This document shows, in pieces, positions 36,296-45,434 of a DNA stretch of 64,000 bases; the stretch's first letter is position 1; every line of letters begins with the position of its first letter. The stretch lies in contig CBDHDM010000034.1 in assembly GCA_965261315.1 (NCBI GenBank), positions 62,001-126,000 on the forward strand, written 5' to 3'. The notes under the pieces are model-generated. The model did no database searches. It worked only from the letters and a program-made list of their open reading frames with translations, and had not been told where the DNA came from. The DNA is from Endozoicomonas sp965261315 (GTDB taxonomy: Bacteria; Pseudomonadota; Gammaproteobacteria; Pseudomonadales; Endozoicomonadaceae). Both the position numbers and the translations under genes were made by a program.

Positions 36296-38888
36296 TCAGC
36301 TGGCTTTGGCGATGATATCGTCAGCGGCCTTCTGGTAAGACTCTACCTGGTCAAAATTGAGGTAGCGGTATACATCAGCGGCCATGGAGTCCAGGTTGCT
36401 GGCGTATTCCATATACTCTTCAGTGGTTGGAATCTTACCCAGGATAGCACCGACAGATGCCAGCTCTGCGGAGCAGAGGTAGACATTAGCGCCATCGCCC
36501 AGACGGTTCGGGAAGTTCCGTGTTGAGGTCGACAGAACAGTGGCTCCAGGTTCTACACGAGCCTGGTTACCCATGCAGAGGGAGCAGCCCGGAATTTCTG
36601 TGCGCACACCATTGTCGTTATAAATGGTCGTAATAGCCTTCTTCTTCCAGCTGCGCCTTATCCATTTTGGTGGGCGGTGACATCCAGAAGCGGGTCTTGA
36701 GCGGATCACGGTTCTGCTCAAGCAGCTTGCCTGCAGCACGGAAGTGACCAATGTTGGTCATACAGGAGCCCAGGAAGACTTCATCAACCTTGTCGCCAGC
36801 CACATCAGACAGTGTGCGGGCATCGTCCGGATCGTTAGGAGCACACAGGATAGGTTCCTTGATCTCGTCCAGGTCAATTTCGATGACTTCTGCGTACTCG
36901 GCATCCGCATCAGCACGCATCATGGTTGGGTTGGCCAGCCACTCTTCCATCTTGCGGGCACGACGTTCGATGGTGCGACGATCGCCATAGCCTTCACTGA
37001 TCATCCAGCGAAGCATGGTAATGTTGGACTTCAAGTATTCAGTGATAGAGTCTTCAGACAATGTAATGGTACAGCCTGCAGCTGAACGCTCAGCAGAGGC
37101 ATCTGAAAGCTCAAAAGCCTGCTCAACGGTGAGGTCTTCAAGGCCTTCAATTTCAAGAACCCGACCAGAGAAGGCGTTTTTCTTGCCTTTCTTCTCAACG
37201 GTCAGAAGCCCTTGCTTGATGCCATACAGAGGAATGGCATGAACCAGATCACGAAGCGTAATACCTGGCTGTTTTTTGCCTTTGAAGCGAACCAGAATAG
37301 ACTCTGGCATATCCAGAGGCATAACACCGGTAGCTGCAGCAAAAGCAACCAGGCCAGAGCCTGCCGGGAAAGAGATGCCCAGAGGGAAACGTGTGTGAGA
37401 GTCACCACCAGTACCAACGGTGTCGGGCAGCAGCATACGGTTCAGCCAGCTGTGGATGATACCGTCGCCAGGGCGCAGGGCTACCCCGCCACGATTCATG
37501 ATGAAGTCTGGCAGCGTGTGGTGAGTTTCAACATCAACCGGTTTTGGATAGGCGGCAGTGTGACAGAATGACTGCATGACCAGGTCAGAGGAGAAGCCCA
37601 GGCACGCCAGATCTTTCAGTTCATCACGGGTCATGGGGCCAGTGGTGTCCTGAGAACCGACCGTCGTCATCTTGGGTTCGCAATATTGCCCGGGGCGAAC
37701 ACCGGTAACACCGCAGGCTTTACCGACCATCTTCTGAGCCAGGGTAAAGCCTTTGTTAGAATCTTTTGGTTCCTGAGGGCGACGGAAGATGTCAGAAGGG
37801 CCGAGATCCAGGGCTTCACGGGCTTTGTCGGTCAGTCCACGACCAACGATCAGGTTGATCCGTCCACCGGCCTGAACTTCATCAAGAATGACATCAGACT
37901 TAAAGGCGAACTCGGAAAGAACTTCTCCAGACTCAGAAAGAATTTTGCCGTCATAAGGGCGTATCTCAATAACATCGCCCATGTTCAGCTTTTCAACGGG
38001 AGCTTCAAAGACCAGAGCTCCAGCATCTTCCATAGTGTTGAAGAAGATGGGCGCCACTTTATCACCAAAGCAAATACCGCCAGCACGCTTGTTGGGAACG
38101 CCCGGAATATCGTCACCAAAGAACCAGAGTACGGAGTTGGTGGCGGACTTACGGGAAGAACCGGTACCCACAACATCACCCACGAAAGCAACCGGCAGGC
38201 CTTTGCTCTTGATTTCTTCAATCTGCTTCAGAGGACCGGTAACACCGTGTTCTTCAGGCTCAAGACCTTCACGGGTCATTTTGTAGGCAGCACGGGCATG
38301 CAGAGGGATATCAGGACGTGACCATGCATCCGGAGCTGGAGAAAGGTCGTCAGTGTTGGTTTCACCGGTCACTTTAAAGACCGCTACTTTAGTGCTTTCA
38401 GGCACAGCGTCACGCCTGGTAAACCACTCTGCTTCTGCCCAGGACTTGAGCACACCCTGAGCGTTGGCATTGCCTGCTTTGGCTTTTTCTTCAACGTCAT
38501 GGAAGGAGTCAAATACCAGCAGGGTATTCTTTAATTGTTCGGCAGCCAGTTCACCGAGCTCTGTACTGTCAAGAAGCTCAATCAGCGTTTCAATATTATA
38601 ACCGCCAAGCATCATGCCCAGCAGCTGTACCGCTTTTCTACTGTCAACCAGCGGTGATTCAGCTTCGCCTTTCACAACGGCAGAAAGGAAGCCGGCTTTT
38701 ACATAGGCTGCTTCGTCAACACCAGGAGGAATACGGTTTTCAAGGAGGTCAAGGATAAACTGTTCTTCGCCAGCGGGTGGGTTTTTCAACAGTTCAACCA
38801 GACCTGATACCTGTTCAGCATTCAGCGGTTTTGGGGGGACACCCTCTTGGGCACGCTCTTCGACGTGTTTTCTATAGGCTTCTAACAC
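36296..38888 (-). pseudogene. acnB: Aconitate hydratase B with a single-base frameshift
   Basis: About 863 codons when the frame is restored, the normal AcnB length. The start is best placed at the GTG at 38888 (VLEAYRKHVEERAQEG) with AGGG upstream. The first frame runs through KATGETNTDDLSPAPD-type, GTGSSRKSATNSVLWF and VGSQDTTGPMTRDELKDLAC segments to EEEGYYDHL and stops at 36618. One extra base near 36626-36627 shifts the frame. The rest continues as IYNDNGVRTEIPGCSLCMGN to the stop at 36296. GCSLC holds two of the three Cys ligands of the [4Fe-4S] cluster, so the shortened protein could not be a working TCA-cycle aconitase. A sequencing error is the main alternative. Confidence 0.85.
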
Positions 38889-39312
38889 GAGTTCTACCCT
38901 CATCATCTGTGGCAGGCTCTTGGGCGATCCTTCGACAAACCATTATGATCGTTGAATATACCGTTTGTTGTTGAAGACTCAGGGGGGAGGGGGCTCTCAC
39001 TCACTGGGTTGTCAGCTTGACCCAGTCACTCAGTTACCTGAGCACATGGGGTTTTGCTCCCTTGCCGCCTGCCTGTATCTCCAGGTACTTTGGGTATCGG
39101 TCCGTCAGATGTTCCAAGGAAATCTTTACCAGTGCTACAGCAGTTGAAGATTTCCGGCAGTTAAAGCACTGGTGGCGCGGGCAGTATAGCGGAAGGTGCT
39201 TTTCAAGTTAAGTAAAGACCGAAATAACCACTATTTTTTCTGTGAATGGTAGTTTCATTGTTTGTGATTCAGAGAAGCCATGATGGCTTCTCTGTGAAGG
39301 CAGGCAATGGGA
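38889..39312. other. Intergenic region upstream of acnB
   Basis: About 420 bp between acnB and the 3' end of ppnN. It should hold the acnB promoter and the ppnN 3' end. Short plus-strand frames here are Ser/Leu-rich and unconvincing. An imperfect GAGAAGCCAT/ATGGCTTCTC hairpin at 39272-39293 may terminate transcription. Confidence 0.4.
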
Positions 39313-40689
39313 TCAAGTATCAATAATTTCGTAGCAGTGTTCGTAATGGCTGCCGGGTAATTTCATCCGGTGTTGCTCAACAAACGACTGCAGTAGGTTA
39401 TCCATCTGCTTCATCAGCTCTGGTTCACCACTGAGCTTGTAGGGACCATGCTTACGAATAAGGTTAACCCCTTCCTCTTTTATATTACCTGCAACGATAC
39501 CTGACATGACTCGCCGCAGGTTTGCTGCCAGCTGGTGGGTAGGGAGGCTGCTGTGCAGTTCCAGATTTGCCATGTTTTCATGGTTTGGCTCGAAAGGATG
39601 CTGGAATTCATCGTCAATCTTTAACAGCCAGTTAAAGTAATAGGCATCACCATGCTTGCGCCGGAAGCGAGTCACTTTCTCCAGTCCCCGGCTCATGATG
39701 GTCGCTACCTTGGCTGGATCATTAACAATAATCTGGTATTTTTCCTGGGCTTCTTTGCCCAGCGTGTTACCAATGAACTTATCAATCTGCTCGAAGTAGG
39801 CCTCCGAGCCGGCTGGACCGGTGAGGATCATGGTTAGCGGAATGTCTTTGTTGTCCGGGTGTAGCAGGATGCCGATCAGGTAAAGAATCTCTTCACAGGT
39901 TCCCGGCCCTCCAGGAAATACGATGATGCCATGTCCAAGACGAACAAAGGCTTCCAGACGCTTTTCAATGTCAGGCAGGATAATCAGTTCATTGACAATG
40001 GGGTTGGGGGACTCGGCAGCAATAATGCCGGGCTCAGTCAAACCTATAAAACGGCCATTACTGATACGCTGCTTAGCATGGCCTATATAGGCACCTTTCA
40101 TGGGGCCTTTCATAGCGCCGGGACCGCATCCGGTACAAATATTCATGCGCCTTAAGCCCAGCTGATAGCCAACCAGCTTTGTATATTCATATTCATCCCG
40201 GCCAATGGAATGACCACCCCAGCAAACTACCATATTGGGTACCTGCTTGGTGATAAAGGCGTTGGCGTTTCTGAGTACTTCAAAAACCAAGTGAGTGATG
40301 TCGGATGAACTGGCCTGATCAAAGCGTTTGTCACTGGTGATCAGCGAAGAAACGTAGAGGATGTCTCTCAGAACCGAAAACAGGTTTTCCCTGACACCCC
40401 GTATCAGTTTCTTATCAACAAATGCGGATGCAGGGGCGTTAATTAGCTCAAGTTTTAGCCCACGATGTTCCTGAACAATACGAATATCAAAATCTGTATA
40501 CGTTTGTAACAGCTCTTCGGCACTGTCGCCCTCCATCTCATTACTTAAAACAGCCAGGGCACATTGGCGGAAAAGACGGTGTAAGCCAGCCTTGGTATTA
40601 TCCTGAAGAATGTTGACTTCCCGGCTGGAAAGCACTCGCATGGAGCCAACTGGATTAACAATGGCGGAGACTACATTAGGTTTACTCAT
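39313..40689 (-). CDS. ppnN: Pyrimidine/purine nucleotide 5'-monophosphate nucleosidase
   Basis: A 458-aa LOG-family protein colinear with E. coli PpnN (YgdH). It has an N-terminal regulatory domain (VSAIVNPVGSMRVLSSREVN), MVVCWGGHSI, and ICTGCGPGAMKGPMKGA. The nucleotide-binding PGGPGTCEEILYLIGIL is the LOG PGGxGTxxE motif. A C-terminal segment reads FEPNHENMANLELH. It cleaves NMPs to base and ribose-5-phosphate, and in E. coli it responds to (p)ppGpp. Full length, single gene. Confidence 0.94.
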   Translation of the reverse strand: MSKPNVVSAIVNPVGSMRVLSSREVNILQDNTKAGLHRLFRQCALAVLSNEMEGDSAEELLQTYTDFDIRIVQEHRGLKLELINAPASAFVDKKLIRGVRENLFSVLRDILYVSSLITSDKRFDQASSSDITHLVFEVLRNANAFITKQVPNMVVCWGGHSIGRDEYEYTKLVGYQLGLRRMNICTGCGPGAMKGPMKGAYIGHAKQRISNGRFIGLTEPGIIAAESPNPIVNELIILPDIEKRLEAFVRLGHGIIVFPGGPGTCEEILYLIGILLHPDNKDIPLTMILTGPAGSEAYFEQIDKFIGNTLGKEAQEKYQIIVNDPAKVATIMSRGLEKVTRFRRKHGDAYYFNWLLKIDDEFQHPFEPNHENMANLELHSSLPTHQLAANLRRVMSGIVAGNIKEEGVNLIRKHGPYKLSGEPELMKQMDNLLQSFVEQHRMKLPGSHYEHCYEIIDT

Positions 40690-41091
40690 TCTGCCCCCTT
40701 AGAGGATGATGTTTGGCGCCCGGCAGCGTCGTTTTGATGGTTCATGTAATACCAAATGCTTTACCGGACAAAAATACACTTAACTAGATATCGGGTCCTA
40801 TGAATTGAAATCGAGTGGAAAATACAGGTTGGAAAGGCTTGGGAAGCTATATTTCCTATTGCCATGGACTAATTATACTGGTTTTATTCGATTCAGATCA
40901 GTCTTGACGAATTCCTGCTCCTCTGACAAATTGGAGGAGATATCGTAAGGCGCTTCTTGTTTTCGTTCTCAGAACCTGTTCCCGGTCACTCTCAATTTGA
41001 TTTCTGCCATTCGGAATTGGTTTGATGGCAATGGTGAATCAGTATTGTGATCTTCTTGTGTCAGAGTGGACCTTTCGGGAGGTATCTGGCC
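40690..41091. other. Divergent intergenic region ppnN / ybaK-like gene
   Basis: About 400 bp carrying promoters for both directions. A strong GGGAGG ribosome binding site precedes the ATG at 41092. No further gene or structured RNA was recognised. Confidence 0.4.
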
Positions 41092-41568
41092 ATGTCTGTT
41101 CAAAATGTTATCAATTACTTAAGCTCTCAGAATATCCCTTTTACTGTGCGACAGCATTTGCCTGCATTCTCAGCTCAGGAGGTCGCTGAGAAAGCACATA
41201 TCAGTGGCCGGCGTGTTGCAAAGACAGTAGTGGTAAAGCTCGATGGGGAAATAGCTCTTTGTGTATTACCTGCAACCGAACAGGTGAACTTGAGTTTATT
41301 GAGGCAGGTTGCCTGTTGCAATACGACAGCTCTGGCAAGTGAAGAAGAGTTTGCAGGCTATTTTTCGGACTTCGAGCCAGGCGTCATGCCTCCGTTTGGT
41401 AATTTGTTTGGCATGAAGGTCTATCTTTCGGAATCACTGAATCAGCCATTGCCTGTGGCATTCAGCAGTGGCAGCTCTTCACAGTTGCTGGAAATTTGCT
41501 GGGAAGATTTTAATCAATTGGTTCATCCTGTATTGCTTACAGCAAAGCAACGAGAAGCAATTGGGTAA
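41092..41568 (+). CDS. YbaK/ProXp-type aminoacyl-tRNA deacylase
   Basis: About 158 aa from the ATG at 41092, preceded by GGGAGG; a GTG at 41047 is in frame but less likely. Hallmarks are HISGRRVAKTVVVKLDGEIA, containing the conserved active-site Lys region, and the FEPGVMPPFGNLFGMKVYL segment with its GxxPPFG-like loop. Proteins of this family hydrolyse mischarged tRNAs such as Cys-tRNA-Pro or Ala-tRNA-Pro. The substrate cannot be told from sequence alone. Confidence 0.85.
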   Translation: MSVQNVINYLSSQNIPFTVRQHLPAFSAQEVAEKAHISGRRVAKTVVVKLDGEIALCVLPATEQVNLSLLRQVACCNTTALASEEEFAGYFSDFEPGVMPPFGNLFGMKVYLSESLNQPLPVAFSSGSSSQLLEICWEDFNQLVHPVLLTAKQREAIG

Positions 41569-41648
41569 TTTTCTATTTTCGATTGCGAATCGCTTGATAT
41601 AAGATGTTGGCATAATAACAAATGTAAGACAGATAACAGGAGATCTCG

Positions 41649-42176
41649 ATGCCTGGCCAGCAAGAGGTAGAAGCGTCTGTGGAAAGTGTGTTGGTGGTTG
41701 ACGACCATAACTTTGTCCTTGGGTCTGTTCCCAGGGGACAAATGAGAGAGGAAACACTGTGCCATCGGGCAACCTATATTTTTGTCTTCAACTCAAAAGG
41801 GCAGCTCTATGTGCAGGAAAGGACTCTGAGTAAGGATATTTATCCTGGTTATTTTGATCCAGCAACTGGCGGTGTTGTTACCGAAGGTGAAAGCTACGAT
41901 CAGGCTGCCGGGCGAGAGTTGGCCGAAGAACTCGGTATTGAAGGTGTGCCGATTACTTCCCATTTTCACTTCTTCTTCCAGAATAATGACTGTCAGGTTT
42001 GGGGTAGGGTCTACAGCTGCTATTACGATGGTGGCCTGACATTGCAGGAAGAAGAGGTTGCCAGTGTGGTGATGGAGTCACCTGAAGAGGTGTTGTCGAA
42101 CCGTAACCACCGAAATTATACACCAGACAGTCTGGTTGCTCTTGAGAGACTGGTTCACTGTCTAAAAACATTCTGA
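41649..42176 (+). CDS. yfcD: Nudix hydrolase, YfcD type
   Basis: 175 aa. The Nudix box GVVTEGESYDQAAGRELAEE with LGI after it fits GX5EX7REUXEEXGU near residues 78-100. The N-terminal VDDHNFVLGSVPRGQMREET is typical of the YfcD/IPP-isomerase-like subgroup, as is YPGYFDPATGG. The substrate is probably a nucleotide or phosphate ester and is unknown. A strong AGGAG ribosome binding site precedes it. It lies 80 bp after the deacylase and 22 bp before ribE, so cotranscription is likely. Confidence 0.88.
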   Translation: MPGQQEVEASVESVLVVDDHNFVLGSVPRGQMREETLCHRATYIFVFNSKGQLYVQERTLSKDIYPGYFDPATGGVVTEGESYDQAAGRELAEELGIEGVPITSHFHFFFQNNDCQVWGRVYSCYYDGGLTLQEEEVASVVMESPEEVLSNRNHRNYTPDSLVALERLVHCLKTF

Positions 42177-42198
42177 AGTATGCCAACAAAGGTAATGT

Positions 42199-42813
42199 AT
42201 GTTTACAGGTATTGTGAAGGGGTTGTTTCCAGTTGGTCGAATTGAAAAGTTTAACGAACTGAACCGCATTACTGTTCGGTTGCCTTCGTCCCTGCTGGAA
42301 AACCTTGAAACAGGCGCCAGTATTGCGGTGAATGGATGCTGTCTGACCGTTGTCGCTTTTGATCAGGTAAGTGCGACTTTCGATGTCATGAAAGAAACTC
42401 TGCGGGTTACTAATCTGGGTGTGCTTGAAGAAGGTGACAAAGTCAATATTGAAAGAGCCGCCCGCTTTGGTGATGAAATTGGTGGTCACCTGTTATCTGG
42501 TCATATTCACGATACTGTTGATGTTTGTGAAATACAGCGGGAAGAAAATAACGTCACTCTCTATTTCCAGTTTGCTCCCCAATGGAAAGAATACATCATG
42601 CCGAAAGGTTATGTTTCTTTGAATGGCTGCAGCCTGACCATTGGAGAGAAAGTAGAGGGTGGTCGTTTTTGTGTTCACCTGATTCCGGAAACGTTGAGAA
42701 TAACGTCATTTGGTACTGCTGAAGTTGGCGATAAGATTAATCTTGAAATAGATAGCCAGACTCAGGCTATTGTGACCACTGTAAAGAGTTATTTAGACTC
42801 TGTTAAGTCGTGA
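42199..42813 (+). CDS. ribE: Riboflavin synthase, alpha subunit
   Basis: A 204-aa protein with the duplicated lumazine-binding barrel. The first repeat begins MFTGIVKGLFPVGRIEKF with VNGCCLTVV. The second has GGHLLSGHIHDTVDV and LNGCSLTIGE. The MFTGIV start and the two C-L-T motifs define the family. It dismutates 6,7-dimethyl-8-ribityllumazine to riboflavin. It is away from the other rib genes, downstream of a Nudix gene. No FMN riboswitch was seen in the short upstream gap. In enteric nomenclature the symbol is ribC. Confidence 0.93.
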   Translation: MFTGIVKGLFPVGRIEKFNELNRITVRLPSSLLENLETGASIAVNGCCLTVVAFDQVSATFDVMKETLRVTNLGVLEEGDKVNIERAARFGDEIGGHLLSGHIHDTVDVCEIQREENNVTLYFQFAPQWKEYIMPKGYVSLNGCSLTIGEKVEGGRFCVHLIPETLRITSFGTAEVGDKINLEIDSQTQAIVTTVKSYLDSVKS

Positions 42814-42824
42814 CCTGAAGCACA

Positions 42825-43847
42825 TCAGGCTACAGCAAGATTGCATACCTTTAGATGCAGTCTTGCTTGATTCTCATATTCCACATCTTCATTAGCCTGT
42901 TGCAGTAACCGTTTTGCCTGGTCCGGGTTATAGGGTATCCCATCAGCGCCATAAAGCATTCTTATTCCCAGACTGTACGCATCCGGAGCAGGTATGGTAT
43001 GCGTTTTACTGGCATCTGCATTAATGCTCCTCATTGTTACCCGAAAATCCGTTAACTTTTCCTTGGAAGCAGTGTGAATAATTACTTGGGCGTTTTGCTG
43101 TCGACATTTCAGTAAATTGATTGCCCGTTGGTAGGCATCAGTTAATTGTGAAATTGACTCAATATGATCAATAGCCCTACTGGCAGTGGTTTGGTGGTGA
43201 GAAGATTGGTTATAAAATCTAATGGCCACTTCCGAGCCATAAGTGTCATTGCTCCTGCATGGTCTGGTGTGCTGGCAGTTTCTTTTGCTAATTGTAAAAG
43301 TGACTTCAACGCTTTTGTTACGGTGCCTGAAGAGCCTTTTTTGATGATTTCGAGCTGAGTAGTAATCAGTTCTATATATTCAGGGCGGATTAACTGGATG
43401 CCATACTCATGTAAAGCACCAGCGATACTCAGTCTGCAGGTGTGATGGTCAATAACGGTAGTGGGAACAGGTAAATTAAAACTGGTTTTCAATTTTGTTA
43501 TTTTAAGCTGTTTCAGGTCTATGTTTCTCTGGTGAATAGGAGTGGCCAGTGAGCACGTTAGCTCCTTTTTCTTCAGAAATAGTCTGGTATACCAACGAGC
43601 CGCTTTCTTTTTATCCATAATTTGCAGTAGTTGATCCAGATCAGCAGAAGCTTCATCTGCTTTAAGGTGACCATTCAAATTTTTGTCCATAGAGAGATGA
43701 AGGGAGTTAACTCTAGCCGGTCCAATTTTGGTATCTTTGATTAGGTAATCACCTCCACTGACAACACGTGTTGTATTTTTAATACCTGATAATGGCAACT
43801 TGTTAGAGAACTGAATGTAAGAAGTATCTTTGATTTGTGTATCAGTT
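42825..43847 (-). pseudogene. Unknown gene, split by a frameshift and cut by an IS66-like element
   Basis: Two overlapping minus frames probably belong to one gene. From the IS boundary at 43847 the frame reads TDTQIKDTSYIQFSNKLPLS and stops at 43142. A shifted frame then carries on as RAIDHIESISQLTDAYQRAI to 42825. Its tail (YSLGIRMLYGADGIPYNPDQ then AKRLLQQA) looks faintly Sel1-like. No function is recognised; it is basic and soluble. The 5' codons seem to lie across the IS at 45134-45181. Two separate small genes remain an alternative. Confidence 0.5.
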
Positions 43848-45133
43848 GTAACTGCTCATATTTAACTGGCAATAATAGTTTCCTGATGACCTGATGCTTG
43901 CAGTATCAGATCTTTTAGACGAGGTAACAGGTTTGCTCCAGAAAACCTGTCTTTCAGATATTTGGCAAACGAAATCCCATGCTGCTTACAGGTCTTTTTC
44001 AGGCTGGCAAAAGTATCACGGCACATTTGGCCAAGGTCACTGCGGGTTCCACCGCTGACTTTTCGCCTTTTCACGTACTCCCTGATCTGCCTTTCCATCA
44101 GGTTGTTATGTAACGGTAGCCACGGGTATTCAAGAACCAGTAACAGCTCCTCCCTGACAACCATCAGCTTCCCCAATACCGTTTGCAAGTCAGGATAATC
44201 AACCCGGGTTGTTACCCAGTGGTTAAAATCTCGCTTTATTTGCTGCTTCTTAACCAGTACTGCTTTCAACACGCCTTCTGTTGCCCAGCGTCTTTGCTGA
44301 ACAGCGGTCAGGCCAAGATGATCAAGGAAGGTTTCCCATTCTTCTAATGAATTAAAGGTCTGTTCGTCGCTGGCAGAGAGGGCTTTTACCCATTTCCCTG
44401 CCATCTTGACCTGTTTCATATAATCAATCGCCACAGAATCAAGCAAATAACAGCATTCTTTCCCCTGCAGTCGGGTTAGAAAGTTGATCCGACTCTTGCT
44501 TTAACATGTTCTGGTAGAGATGCTGACACTATTCCTTCAGGTGTCAGATAGTATTCACGTCGGTAAAGAGTCGTGACAAATTTGACAACCATCTCAGTAT
44601 GAAGGGAATCATAGAAGCCCTTGAACCGCCAGCCTTCCTGTGGGTTGGGAACTTTGCAGATCTCTTCACGATCAACCGTAATGGGAGGTGACGCTGTTTC
44701 ACCGGGATTTTGCCGTTTTGGCCGCTTACCCTTGGGAGGAGGGCCGCTGTTATTCTGAGTGGAGCCTTGAGCTTCGGCATCTTCTTCTGACGGGGTTTCA
44801 CCCTGATCGGTTTGATCGGGCACATTAGGTCTTATTTTGGGTTTGCCCTTCTGCTTTTTCAGGTGCCGGAGTTCTGCCCGGAGTTTCTCATTGTCTTCGG
44901 AGAGCTTCTCGATCTGCATATTTTGCTTTTTGAGCTGCTCATTCTGTTTTTCGATCTGCACACTCTGCCTCTCGACAGTATCGAGTATATTTTGGACGAA
45001 TGAACGAAGCTGTTCACCGTCTTTACCGGAAAGAAGATGGTCTGGCAGATGCATGCGGGAAGTATACGGGAAAACCAGAAGCTCTTTTTTTGATCTGGCA
45101 GGCTTGTCTTGCCAGTTAAATATGAGCAGTTAC
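43848..45133 (-). mobile_element. IS66-like element, internally decayed
   Basis: 1286 bp bounded by inverted GTAACTGCTCATATTTAACT ends at 43848 and 45133. It carries two transposase pieces. The flanking 8-mers differ (TATCAGTT and CTTCAGGC), so there is no visible target duplication. Confidence 0.85.
43862..45054 (-). pseudogene. IS66-like transposase, two fragments
   Basis: Fragment 1 (45054-44476) has a coiled coil (SVQIEKQNEQLKKQNMQIEK) and a Pro-rich linker with NPGETASPPITVDREEICKV. Fragment 2 (44446-43862) has the C-terminal block LHNNLMERQIREYVKRRKVS with GGTRSDLGQMCRDTFASLKK, including the catalytic Glu region. The central catalytic part with the Asp residues is deleted, so it is inactive. 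It is related to the element at 60518 rather than to the three intact IS66 copies. Confidence 0.82.
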
Positions 45134-45181
45134 CTTCAGGCCTTGGAAGAAGCCACCAGAATTGTCAGGTCCTTTTATCAT
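45134..45181 (-). pseudogene. Probable 5' codons of the gene split by the IS66-like element
   Basis: From an ATG at 45181 sixteen codons (MIKGPDNSGGFFQGLK) lead directly to the IS end. The unknown gene on the far side lacks a start, so this is a candidate N-terminus. The join is not in frame without extra bases, so the link is tentative. Confidence 0.35.
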
Positions 45182-45380
45182 TGCTCTTGAAGTCCTTATA
45201 TATGATAAATAAACATCCTTTTATATGTTAATGTGTTTTATTTTATGTTTTAAATGGAATGTTTAATATATTTATTATGTCTTATAAAAAATGGTATTTT
45301 TCTAAAAACCGTCTCATACTAAACATGCTCACTAGCGTGTCCAAACGGGATTAGTTCCCGCTGCTATTGAAAGAGTGATT

Positions 45381-45413
45381 AAAAAGCGCCATCCGATCGG
45401 GTGGCGCTTTTTT
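45381..45413. terminator. Strong bidirectional terminator after lon/asrA
   Basis: Stem AAAAAGCGCCATCC / GGGTGGCGCTTTTTT with a GATC loop and T-runs on both strands. It lies 22 bp past the lon stop. Confidence 0.85.
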
Positions 45414-45434
45414 AATTACATTATTTTATAAGAC

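Noticed and set aside
42177..42198. Possible FMN riboswitch before riboflavin synthase
   Set aside because: The gap after the Nudix gene is only 22 bp, too short for an RFN element.
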